A DNA stretch of 64,000 nucleotides from Litorivita pollutaquae (lineage in GTDB: Bacteria > Pseudomonadota > Alphaproteobacteria > Rhodobacterales > Rhodobacteraceae), in assembly GCF_003205515.1 (NCBI RefSeq), contig NZ_KZ826492.1, positions 24,901-88,900 on the forward strand. The letters run 5' to 3'. Both the position numbers and the translations under genes were made by a program. Of the stretch, positions 56,847 through 64,000 are shown piece after piece (position 1 is the first letter of the stretch; each line of letters opens with the position of its first letter). A model generated the notes under the pieces. It worked only from the letters and a program-made list of their open reading frames with translations, was not told where the DNA came from and searched no databases.

Positions 56847-57716
56847 ATGCAGCACCCCGCCCCCCTCGTAAAAGACCGCCTGCACAGCGATATGGAGGCG
56901 CTCACCCCCTCGGAGCGCCGCGTGGCTTCGGCGCTGTTGACCGATTATCCGGTGGCGGGCTTGCAATCGATCACGAAACTCGCTGTGCAGGCCGAGGTCA
57001 GCACGCCCACAGTCATCCGCATGGCGCGTAAATTGGGGTTCGACGGTTTTCCCGACCTGCAAAATGCCCTGCGCGGCGAAGTTGCCGACCAGATCAAGAA
57101 ACCCATGTCGAAACACGCCCGCACGCAGGGGCACCGCCCCGAGGGCCACACCATCGCCAAGTTTTCCGAAGCGGTTTTTGCCAACCTCGGACATACCCTC
57201 GACCGTCTCGACACCGCGACCTTTGACGCCGTTGCGGCGCTTTTGGCCGAACCTGCACATAGCCTATATCTCGCCGGGGGGCGCATCACACGGTCCAATG
57301 CAGACTACCTCTTCAACCATCTGCAAATCATCCGGCCAAGCGTGACGCTCTTGGGGCAATCTGCCAATGTCTGGCCGCAGTATCTGCTCGATATGGATGC
57401 GCAATCGGTGCTGATCGTCTTTGACATCCGGCGCTATGAGAAGGACCTGCAAAAGCTGGCGGCATTGGCCAAATCACGCGGCGCGACCTTGGTTTTGTTC
57501 ACAGACCAATGGAGCAGCCCGATCGCCGCCGAGGCCGATTATTGCTTTAACGCGATGGTCGAAGCCCCTTCAAGTTGGGACAGCACCATCGCCATTATGT
57601 TGATTATCGAGGCCTTGATCGCGGAGGTGCAAAGCAAAGGTTGGGCCCAATCGGCCGAACGCATCGAGGAATTGGAATCGATGTTCAACGCCACACGGTT
57701 GTTCCGCAATTTCTGA
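56847..57716 (+). CDS. MurR/RpiR-family transcriptional regulator
   Basis: A 289-aa regulator: N-terminal HTH_6 (LTPSERRVASALLTDYPV and VSTPTVIRMARKLGFDGFPD, about 20-65) and C-terminal SIS domain (about 125-260; SLYLAGGRITRSN, VLIVFDIRRYEKD, LFTDQWSSPIAAEAD). SIS domains usually bind phosphosugars, but this subtype often sits by amino-acid or TRAP genes. It diverges from the seven-gene operon, which it probably controls. Confidence 0.92.
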   Translation: MQHPAPLVKDRLHSDMEALTPSERRVASALLTDYPVAGLQSITKLAVQAEVSTPTVIRMARKLGFDGFPDLQNALRGEVADQIKKPMSKHARTQGHRPEGHTIAKFSEAVFANLGHTLDRLDTATFDAVAALLAEPAHSLYLAGGRITRSNADYLFNHLQIIRPSVTLLGQSANVWPQYLLDMDAQSVLIVFDIRRYEKDLQKLAALAKSRGATLVLFTDQWSSPIAAEADYCFNAMVEAPSSWDSTIAIMLIIEALIAEVQSKGWAQSAERIEELESMFNATRLFRNF

Positions 57717-58398
57717 CCCTGCGATTTGAACAGGCGCCTCTTTCACGGTCTTTATGGCTGGCACCCGCAGCCCCCTGCCCCAACATCGCCCATAAGGCCG
57801 ACAGATAAGTGGCGGTCATGCCGCCCCGCGAAAGGGTCGCCGCACATCGCCGCTTTATCCTGAACAATGGCGGCGAGGCGCGTAGATCACCGGCAAAGCC
57901 ACGCACATCGGGGCCAGTTGACAAACGATCCGAACCCATGCCGTCGCGGAACAGAATGCGCGCGATGGGATCGGAACCGGCGAAAGCGCGATCATCATGG
58001 CGCTTAACCTTGGGCCCCGTCACGGTCCCCATAAAGGTGTGAGCGTCATCACGTCACCGAAAACATCGAAACCAATGATTTCACTTACGCTTGCGGGCAG
58101 GATCGAAAACCGTCGATATGCGCTCTCTTTAGGACAAGAAAACCGCTCCTACCGGTTATAGCGCGCGCCCGAAAGCAGACCAGATGTGAATCCCGCCTTT
58201 TACGTGGGAACGGGCCGCAAAAAAACAATGTCCGCCCCAGAATGGGATTTATCCACGTACCGGCAACAATTGAACGCGCGTCAGAGCGATAACCCCATAG
58301 TATTGCGATAATTTTTATTAAAAGGGATATTTCAGTTGCAATATTATGTAGGAGCAGCCCATGCTCCTGCCACGTGAATTTATTATGGAGGTTGTATT
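57717..58398. other. Gene-free region (about 680 bp)
   Basis: No frame with recognisable product. A minus-strand frame at 57685-58032 overlaps the regulator end and lacks a ribosome site; it was not accepted. The right part (58250-58390) is A+T-rich and carries the promoter and a GGAGG site for the VPLPA-CTERM gene. Confidence 0.4.
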
Positions 58399-58929
58399 AT
58401 GAGTATGTTGTCTTTGAAGGCCCTTGTTGTCGGTGCGGTTATGGCACTCGCGGCAACCACAGCGCAGGCCGCAACCGTATCCGGTGCCCTTGGAGTTAAC
58501 GGGTCCGGTGGCCCGTTCGATGCCGGTTTTTACCAGCAAGTCGCCTTAGGCACGACCACCCTCGGTTCGGGTACGCCCATCTGCTACGCCGCGCCTTACA
58601 ATTGCTTCACATTTTCCGGCACAACAATCCAAGGCAATTTCAACATCGGTGCGGCGGATCTTCCCTTCAACGGGTTTGTATTCGATTTCACCGGTCTGGC
58701 TGGCAACATCGTGGGCGTGAACATCGTGTCCAACAGCACCGCGATCACGCAGAGCAACCTTTTTTGGGACGCCGACAGCTTCGCGATCGATTTGAATGGC
58801 TCGATCTATGGCTCGGCAACCTTCGAAGTCGATCTTGCGCCGGCCGTGCCTCTGCCCGCCGGCTTGCCGCTCCTGCTCTCGGGTCTTGGCGCTGCGGGGC
58901 TGTTGCGCCGCAAGGCAAAAAAATCCTGA
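58399..58929 (+). CDS. VPLPA-CTERM sorting domain protein
   Basis: A 176-aa exported protein. Signal peptide to TAQAA (residue 25). The mature part is small, Gly/Ser/Asn-rich beta-type, with one Cys pair (ICYAAPYNCF). The C-terminus is VPLPAGLPLLLSGLGAAG followed by LLRRKAKKS: the VPLPA motif, a hydrophobic helix and a basic tail, recognised by a Rhodobacterales exosortase/archaeosortase-type enzyme. Such proteins are usually cut and anchored or released at the surface; no exosortase gene is in the window. Confidence 0.9.
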   Translation: MSMLSLKALVVGAVMALAATTAQAATVSGALGVNGSGGPFDAGFYQQVALGTTTLGSGTPICYAAPYNCFTFSGTTIQGNFNIGAADLPFNGFVFDFTGLAGNIVGVNIVSNSTAITQSNLFWDADSFAIDLNGSIYGSATFEVDLAPAVPLPAGLPLLLSGLGAAGLLRRKAKKS

Positions 58930-58958
58930 GCCGCTGAGCATCATAATACAGCGAAACC

Positions 58959-58993
58959 GACGCCGCGGCATCATGTGCTGCGGCGTTTTATTT
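58959..58993 (+). terminator. Terminator after the VPLPA-CTERM gene
   Basis: ACGCCGC...GCA pairs with TGC...GCGGCGT around a short loop, with one mismatch, then TTTATTT. Confidence 0.65.
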
Positions 58994-59109
58994 GCTAAAA
59001 CACCCAAAAGCACGCCCCGGAAAACTCGCAAAGCTATCGTTCTCCATCGCAAGCCGGATGTTCGCCGTAAGTTGCCCTTTGGGAGATCGTTACCATCCCC
59101 AGGCACATG

Positions 59110-59345
59110 CGCCTATCCGAAGAGGTGCCTCAACCTACACGCTTGGGAAGCAGGCTCCGGCGCGAAGGATGACGTCAGGAAATGGGCCGCTATCTACACC
59201 CATGAACGCCCGCATTCTGCGTTGGCCAGCAGGCCATGGTCCATTGGCCGAGGATTGCAACGTCCCCCGGCGCTCGGGGGGAGGGCCATGCAAACTCTGC
59301 CGTCCAATGGAGCAGCAGGTGCAAAAAGTAGCTTAAACCACGCCA
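59110..59345 (+). pseudogene. IS3-family transposase orfB remnant (C-terminal end)
   Basis: In the frame through 59120-59232 I read LNLHAWEAGSGAKDDVRKWA followed by IYTHERPHSALASRP, the conserved end of IS3 OrfB (normally near VYLHAWETGSEAK and FYNxRRPHSALGG). The frame then shifts, and another frame ends in MEQQVQKVA with stop at 59334-59336, the usual OrfB tail. CTGTCCAACAAATGGGAAAG just downstream looks like an element end. Catalytic D, D and E lie upstream and are missing, so this is a dead fragment. Confidence 0.6.
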
Positions 59346-59519
59346 GAAACTGTCCAACAAATGGGAAAGAGCCCAGATTGCCGCCGGTCATCGCAGCTTA
59401 GGAAAGCGCGTAAAATAGTTGACGCCATATGGAATAAGGCTTCATACGATACGGATGTAAAGTTAAGAAGAATCACGCATTCGGCACTGCCGAGATCTCG
59501 CGTGTTGGGAGGGGCAGCG
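59346..59519. other. Region before the second TRAP operon
   Basis: IS end-like sequence, then about 120 bp that should carry the dctQM promoter. No gene seen. Confidence 0.35.
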
Positions 59520-60071
59520 TTGGGGTATCTTTCGATTCTAATGCGGGCGATAAATCGTCTTAACATCATAGTGGGCCACATCTTTTCATGGTTGGCAGTC
59601 GGGGTCTTCGTCGTCTGTTTCTGGGTCGTGATAGAACGTTATTTCTTTGGGAATACGCGTCTTTGGATGCAGGATCTGTATATTTGGCTGAACGGTGTGA
59701 TGTTCACATCTGTTGCCGCATTTGCACTTTTCAGAAACGATCATGTGCGTGTGGACATCTTTTTCCGCACCGCCTCCGTGAGACGCAAGGCGATCATGGA
59801 CATGATCGGGGTTTGCCTGTTTCTACTGCCGTTTATGTACATTGTCTGGGTGTACTCTTTTCCCAACGTCAGCCGGTCCTGGCAGCGGTTTGAACCCTCC
59901 TCCAATGTTGGAGGGATGCCTGGCCTGTTTGTGCTTCGCACATTCATTCTTGTCTTCGCCGGGCTGGTGGCCCTGCAGGGCGTGTCGATGTTGATCCGTT
60001 CAATACTGATCTTGGCGCGACGGGAAGATCTGATCCCTGACAATTTTCGCTACAAGTACGAGACGGAGTAA
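59520..60071 (+). CDS. TRAP transporter small permease (DctQ), second system
   Basis: About 183 aa, with four membrane helices (about 17-40, 52-72, 95-115, 140-162). Typical DctQ segments: CFWVVIERYFFGNTRLWMQD, LFRNDHVRVDIFF and RKAIMDMIGVCLFLLPF. The start is uncertain: TTG 59520 has GAGGGG at good spacing; ATG 59541 has no ribosome site. The dctM gene follows 5 bp later. Confidence 0.85.
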   Translation: MGYLSILMRAINRLNIIVGHIFSWLAVGVFVVCFWVVIERYFFGNTRLWMQDLYIWLNGVMFTSVAAFALFRNDHVRVDIFFRTASVRRKAIMDMIGVCLFLLPFMYIVWVYSFPNVSRSWQRFEPSSNVGGMPGLFVLRTFILVFAGLVALQGVSMLIRSILILARREDLIPDNFRYKYETE

Positions 60072-60076
60072 GCACA

Positions 60077-61465
60077 ATGGACCCGATTGTTATTGGTGAG
60101 ATCCTCGCCGGTATGATGTTTCTCGGCGTCATCGGCATGTTGATGTTGGGTTTTCCTGTTGCGTTTACTCTGGGCGGCACCTCGCTGATATTTGCGCTGA
60201 TCGGGATGCAATTCGGGGTTTTTGACCCATCCAACTTTGGTGCAGTTGCGGGCCGTTACATTGGCTACATGACCAATGAGGTCTTGGTTGCGGTGCCGCT
60301 GTTCATCTTCATGGGCGTGATGTTGGAGCGATCCCGCATTGCGGAACAGTTGTTGTTGACCATGGGCAAACTGTTCGGCAACTTGCGCGGTGGTTTGGGG
60401 ATTTCGGTGGTGATTGTCGGAGCGCTATTGGCGGCCTCTACGGGTGTTGTCGGCGCGACGGTCGTGACAATGGGGCTCATTTCGTTGCCCGCAATGCTCA
60501 AGGCAGGATACAAGCCCGCAGTGGCGACCGGTGTCATTTGCGCCAGCGGCACGCTGGGCCAGATTATTCCACCATCGACCGTGCTGATTTTTATGGGCGA
60601 TATGATTGCGGGCATTCATGCGCAGGTGCAGATGTCACAGGGCAATTTCGCTCCGACCTCCGTTTCGGTCGGCGATCTGTTTGCCGGTGCATTCTTCCCG
60701 GGGCTTTTGCTTGTAGGCATCTACATATCCTTCATCATTTTCAAGGCGGTGACCGATCCTGAAAGCTGCCCGGCGACACCTGTAGCACCAGAAGATCGCA
60801 AGGATTTGTTTCGGGAGGTTCTGACAGCCTTTGTTCCACCTCTGGCCTTGATCATTGCGGTTCTCGGCTCAATCCTGGGCGGGATCGCCACCCCGACTGA
60901 GGCTGCCTCGGTGGGAGCGGTCGGCGCCACAATCCTTGCAGGGCTGCGGTGGCGGCTTAGCTTCGGCGTGCTGCGCGAGACAGCCTTGGCGACCGCCACA
61001 ATCACCTCGATGATCTTCATCATTCTGTTCGGGGCGTCAATTTTCGCGATTGTGTTCCGACAAATGGGCGGGGACAACCTTGTCGAGGAGTTTCTGACCC
61101 GCATACCGGGTGGAGCGACGGGGGCCATGATCGCGGTGATGATGGTCATGTTCGTGCTGGGTTTCATTCTCGACACGTTCGAGATCATCTTTATCGTTAT
61201 TCCGATCACGGCTCCGGTACTTTTGGGCTTGGGGATCGATCCGATTTGGTTAGGGGTAATGGTAGGGGTGAACCTTCAAACATCATTCCTGACCCCCCCC
61301 TTCGGCTTTGCGCTTTTCTATCTACGCGGCGTGGCACCAAACTCGATCACAACCATGCAGATCTATCGTGGGGCGGTGCCTTTCGTGCTCCTTCAGATCT
61401 TGGCCATCGCGCTTCTGTTTATCTTCCCCGGGATCGTCACTTGGCTACCGTCGGTTCTTTATTGA
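60077..61465 (+). CDS. TRAP transporter large permease (DctM), second system
   Basis: A 462-aa permease with 12 helices. Typical blocks: LFIFMGVMLERSRIAEQLL, RGGLGISVVIVGALLAASTG, CASGTLGQIIPPSTVLIFMG, IATPTEAASVGAVGA and the C-terminal LTPPFGFALFYLRG. Together with DctQ and a convergent DctP gene it forms the second TRAP system. Longer than the DctM at 54-55 kb and not its duplicate. Confidence 0.94.
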   Translation: MDPIVIGEILAGMMFLGVIGMLMLGFPVAFTLGGTSLIFALIGMQFGVFDPSNFGAVAGRYIGYMTNEVLVAVPLFIFMGVMLERSRIAEQLLLTMGKLFGNLRGGLGISVVIVGALLAASTGVVGATVVTMGLISLPAMLKAGYKPAVATGVICASGTLGQIIPPSTVLIFMGDMIAGIHAQVQMSQGNFAPTSVSVGDLFAGAFFPGLLLVGIYISFIIFKAVTDPESCPATPVAPEDRKDLFREVLTAFVPPLALIIAVLGSILGGIATPTEAASVGAVGATILAGLRWRLSFGVLRETALATATITSMIFIILFGASIFAIVFRQMGGDNLVEEFLTRIPGGATGAMIAVMMVMFVLGFILDTFEIIFIVIPITAPVLLGLGIDPIWLGVMVGVNLQTSFLTPPFGFALFYLRGVAPNSITTMQIYRGAVPFVLLQILAIALLFIFPGIVTWLPSVLY

Positions 61466-61487
61466 CGCGTCGCCAGTTGTTTGACGC

Positions 61488-61525
61488 AAAAAAGGCCCGG
61501 AGCGATGCTCCGGGCCTTTTTGTTT
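61488..61525. terminator. Bidirectional terminator between dctM and dctP
   Basis: AAAAAGGCCCGGAGC pairs with GCTCCGGGCCTTTTT around a 3-base loop; both flanks supply a T-run for their strand. Confidence 0.9.
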
Positions 61526-61540
61526 CGTTGTGTCTGAAAG

Positions 61541-62638
61541 TCAGATCTTGAGGTATTTCTCGCGCGCTGCGACAAAACCGGAATCCGTGCCTTCCGTTTT
61601 TTGACGTACAATATTCAGCGTTTCAATGAAGCTTTCAGTGGTGCGTTTGACCAAAGGATCGCTGCTGTCACGCAATTCGGTCAGAAGCTCGCTGGCAGCC
61701 TGTGCTGCACCTTCCAGGATGCTGTCCGGGAAATTCGGATGCAAAATCACGCCATGATCGTTTTTCAGCGTTTGCAAGGCACGCGGGTCATTCGCCGCGA
61801 AGTCGGCCGCAACGTTGTCATATTCGGCCGCGCAGCACGATTTTACAATTTCCTGATAGTTTTTAGGAAGAGCTTGGAACTTGGCCTTGTCGACAACAAG
61901 CTCTGTCGCGAGACCCGGCTCGGTGAAGGACGATGTGTAGTAGTGCTTGCACACCTGATGGAAACCAAGTGCCAGATCGTTGTAGGGGCCAACAAATTCA
62001 GCCGCGTCGAGCGCACCAGATTGCAGAGCCGCAAAAATTTCACCGCCAGCCATATTGGTGACCGAAGCACCGATCTTCTGCCAGACCTGACCGCCCAGTC
62101 CCGGAGTGCGGAAGCGCAAGCCCTGCAAATCCTCGACCCCGGTCAATTCTTTTTGGAACCAACCGCCTGCTTGTGTGCCGGTATCACCGGACAAAAAGCC
62201 TTGAAGGCCGAATTGATCATAAATGTCGTCCCAAATTTCCTGACCGCCCATATGGCGGACCCAAGCCGTAAGCTCGCGCGACGTCATGCCGAATGGAACA
62301 CCGGTGAAGAAGGACAAGCCAACCGACTTGTTTTGCCAGTAGTAAGCCGCGCCATGGCTCATTTCAGCAGACTGGTCGATGACAGCGTCCAGCGCCTGAA
62401 GCGGGGGCACCATTTCACCGGCAGCAAAAAGCTGTACCGTCAGGCCACCATCGGTGGCGGCAGTGATACGATCGGCCAGACGCTGGGCACCGACGCCCAG
62501 ACCGGGGAAGTTTTTGGGCCATGTCGTGACCATACGCCACGTAATGTTACCCTGTGCAATGGCAGGTGCAGCCAATGTCGTTGCGGCGGCGGCAGTACCA
62601 CCCAGCGCAGATGTTTTCAAAAATAAACGACGATCCAT
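61541..62638 (-). CDS. TRAP transporter substrate-binding protein (DctP family), second system
   Basis: A 365-aa receptor from ATG 62638. Signal: MDRRLFLKTSALGG, then AAPAIAQG. Conserved blocks: MVTTWPKNFPGLGVGAQRLA, LFAAGEMVPPLQALDAV, GLRFRTPGLGGQVWQKIGAS and FVGPYNDLALGFH; this is the type usually annotated as monocarboxylate/2-oxoacid-binding (TakP-like). The frame stays open 90 codons further upstream through a heptanucleotide repeat, but the signal peptide fixes the start. It is convergent to dctQM. Confidence 0.92.
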   Translation of the reverse strand: MDRRLFLKTSALGGTAAAATTLAAPAIAQGNITWRMVTTWPKNFPGLGVGAQRLADRITAATDGGLTVQLFAAGEMVPPLQALDAVIDQSAEMSHGAAYYWQNKSVGLSFFTGVPFGMTSRELTAWVRHMGGQEIWDDIYDQFGLQGFLSGDTGTQAGGWFQKELTGVEDLQGLRFRTPGLGGQVWQKIGASVTNMAGGEIFAALQSGALDAAEFVGPYNDLALGFHQVCKHYYTSSFTEPGLATELVVDKAKFQALPKNYQEIVKSCCAAEYDNVAADFAANDPRALQTLKNDHGVILHPNFPDSILEGAAQAASELLTELRDSSDPLVKRTTESFIETLNIVRQKTEGTDSGFVAAREKYLKI

Positions 62639-62804
62639 AAAACTCTCTCTCCCTGTGAGTATGCCGCCCGCGACGTTGCGAACTGCACATGCTTCAAGAC
62701 ATAATATATAGTGTTCGGGGAGGCAAATCCGCTTGTGCATTTTTCCGTGCTGCGCGTTCGAAGTGCGCAGCAATGTATAGAATGAAATAGGCTTGGCCCT
62801 GAGC

Positions 62805-62907
62805 ACGCAGAACGCAGAACGCAGAACGCAGAACGCAGAACGCAGAACGCAGAACGCAGAACGCAGAACGCAGAACGCAGAACGCAGAACGCAGAACGCA
62901 GAACGCA
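62805..62907. repeat. Heptanucleotide tandem repeat, about 14.7 copies of AACGCAG
   Basis: 103 bp of 7-bp units without a mismatch except the first base, 167 bp upstream of the second dctP start and about 60 bp from the IS3 element end. Because 7 is not a multiple of 3, all frames of one strand give one heptapeptide. Perfect identity means recent expansion or slippage. Confidence 0.9.
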
Positions 62908-62992
62908 TAGATCGACCTGGAGTCGACTTCCGAATTGGCCCACCCTTTTCGGTCAGATTTGCAGATTTTCTAGGATGTATCGGGTTTAGGTT

Positions 62993-63675
62993 TCATGCTG
63001 CTTTTAATTGTTCGATGCCTGCTGAGTATGCGTCGTCGGGTGTTTGCCGATCAAGCCCGAAAGGCGCGCGGTATGAGTTGTGAAATGTCATCGTTTTTTT
63101 GATGGCCCGTTATGCAGCAAAGCCGACATGGATTTCTTCGAGATAGATTGCCTCGTGCTTCAGGCTGCGCCACAGGCGTTCGGGAGGCACCTTAGCGCAC
63201 TGCACAGTAGTCTGGGACCGCTTCGGGTCGCCCAATCCATTATGGCGACCAGATACAAGAACCCACGCCTCACAGGGATGTAGGTGATGTCACTGCACCA
63301 AACGTGGTTCGGCCGCGTGATTGGTAGCTTCCGGAGCAGGTATGGGTAAATCCGGTGCTGTGGGTGCTTCTTGCTGGTGTTCGGGCCTTTGTAGACGGCC
63401 TGGAGACCCATCAAACCCGTCAACCTGCGCACACGGTGGCGACCGGCATGGAAACCATTTCTCGGCAAGTAGGCCGCGATCTGGCGGCTGCCGAAGAACG
63501 GATACTTCGTGAACACGCGGTCGATCTCGTTCATCAATTCCAGCGTCTCAGCATTCACACCAACGGGCACGTAATACAGCGACGACCGGCTGATCTTCAG
63601 CAGTTTGCACTGGCTGGTCAGGCTCAGATCCGTGTGATCCCGATTGATCATCGCTTTGCGTTCGCTCGGGCTCAT
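62993..63675 (-). pseudogene. IS3-family transposase orfB, internally deleted
   Basis: The frame starts MSPSERKAMINRDHTDLSLT and carries the helix region and the first catalytic Asp in VWCSDITYIPVRRGF, up to DWATRS (about residue 153). There it jumps, in another frame, to PERLWRSLKHEAIYLEEI and finally to a frame starting at 63091 with FHNSYRAPFGLDRQTPDDAY, ending at 62993. The section holding the second Asp and much of the third catalytic region is gone. ATG overlaps the orfA stop (ATGA). Confidence 0.75.
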
Positions 63676-63950
63676 CGCTTCAGCCCTTGTGACAAAAAAT
63701 CATTTTCAACCGCCAGCTTGCCAATCTTCGCATGAAGCTCTTTGACTTCGGCTTCGTTATCTTCAGCCTTCCTGACCTTGTCGGAGAACACACCCGTCAG
63801 GCCATCAATTGCCTGCCGTTTCCATGTCGTCACCTGCGTCGGGTGAATCTTGTGTTTGGCTGCAATCTCTTGAGCCGTCTTGTCTCCACGAAGCGCCTCA
63901 AGCGCTACCGTGGCCTTAAAATTATCTGAAAAACTGCGTCTCTTGGTCAT
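63672..63950 (-). CDS. IS3-family transposase orfA
   Basis: A 92-aa helix-turn-helix protein: FKATVALEALRGDKTAQEIA, HPTQVTTWKRQAIDG, then a leucine-zipper-type tail (AEVKELHAKIGKLAVENDFL). It is intact in itself. In intact IS3 elements OrfA and OrfB are joined by a -1 frameshift to make the active OrfAB; orfB here is broken. Confidence 0.88.
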   Translation of the reverse strand: MTKRRSFSDNFKATVALEALRGDKTAQEIAAKHKIHPTQVTTWKRQAIDGLTGVFSDKVRKAEDNEAEVKELHAKIGKLAVENDFLSQGLKR

Positions 63951-64000
63951 TTGTGTATCCTGTCTTCAAGGTTGGATACATCTTAGCACGCTGTCCTGTT

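Larger units (their letters stand above)
62960..63996 (-). mobile_element. Decayed IS3-family insertion element
   Basis: It has orfA and orfB in tandem with matching end sequences: CTAGGATGTATC (62970-62981) near one end and, inverted, GATACATCTTAG (63975-63986) near the other (11 of 12 match). The outer tips are not fixed; the right tip may reach the window edge. OrfB has an internal deletion, so the element cannot move on its own. Confidence 0.7.

Noticed and set aside
57685..58032. Minus-strand frame of 115 codons overlapping the 3' end of the RpiR-type gene
   Set aside because: Overlap with a certain gene, no ribosome site and no recognisable domain.
62805..62907. Possible CRISPR array
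   Set aside because: The repeat has 7-bp units with no spacers and no cas genes; it is a simple tandem repeat.

Overview
The window reads as chromosome of a marine-type alphaproteobacterium of the Rhodobacterales (Roseobacter group). The evidence is a GC-rich coding style, a SAM/SAH-type riboswitch in front of metK, an Irr-type Fur regulator beside fabA-fabB-fabI, a VPLPA-CTERM protein, a BLUF photoreceptor, a Hint-domain protein, two TRAP transporters and a protocatechuate (pca) operon. The group assignment is inference; no rRNA gene is present.

Layout. 1-2.2 kb: a branched-chain amino-acid-type ABC permease (cut by the window edge) and its binding protein, with two palindromic operator-like sites upstream. 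2.5-2.7 kb: an IS3 orfA relic. 2.9-12.6 kb: housekeeping genes (ychF, trpA, lldD, rplY, pth, and the ihfB-lapA-trpF-trpB cluster), with an A+T-richer DUF3800 gene dropped in after trpA. 13-25 kb: rpsA, a BLUF gene, cmk, aroA, trmB, metK with its riboswitch, and lnt-corC-ybeY-(unknown)-phoH, all on the minus strand. 25-28.5 kb: an OmpA-family protein and a lipoprotein that share a cysteine-containing module, then a Hint-domain protein. 28.6-38 kb: miaB, irr, the fab genes (interrupted by a nuclease-like gene and a DUF2971 gene), an unrecognised Cys-motif membrane protein and an FKBP isomerase. 38-47 kb: a haloacid dehalogenase, a threonine/serine dehydratase, then pobA-pcaD-pcaC-pcaH-pcaG-esterase-pcaB and an MFS exporter, which take 4-hydroxybenzoate through protocatechuate to 3-oxoadipate. 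47-49 kb: a Zn alcohol dehydrogenase and a SqrR/BigR-like persulfide sensor.

The most interesting block is 48.9-57.7 kb. It is a seven-gene minus-strand operon: N-formylglutamate-amidohydrolase-like enzyme, TRAP dctQ-dctM-dctP, glutamine-synthetase-like ligase, aldehyde dehydrogenase and iron alcohol dehydrogenase. A divergent RpiR-family regulator flanks it, and a TGTAG-N6-CTACA palindrome lies between the two. I read this as uptake of an amine, probably an amino alcohol, followed by catabolism through gamma-glutamylated intermediates. Uptake, ligase, two oxidation steps, deamidase candidate and regulator are all present; the substrate is not known.

58.4-64 kb is accessory: a VPLPA-CTERM protein, an IS3 transposase relic, a second TRAP system whose dctQM and dctP converge on a shared terminator, a 7-bp tandem repeat of about 14.7 copies upstream of that dctP, and a decayed IS3-family element at the window end. 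No rRNA, tRNA, CRISPR array or prophage was recognised.
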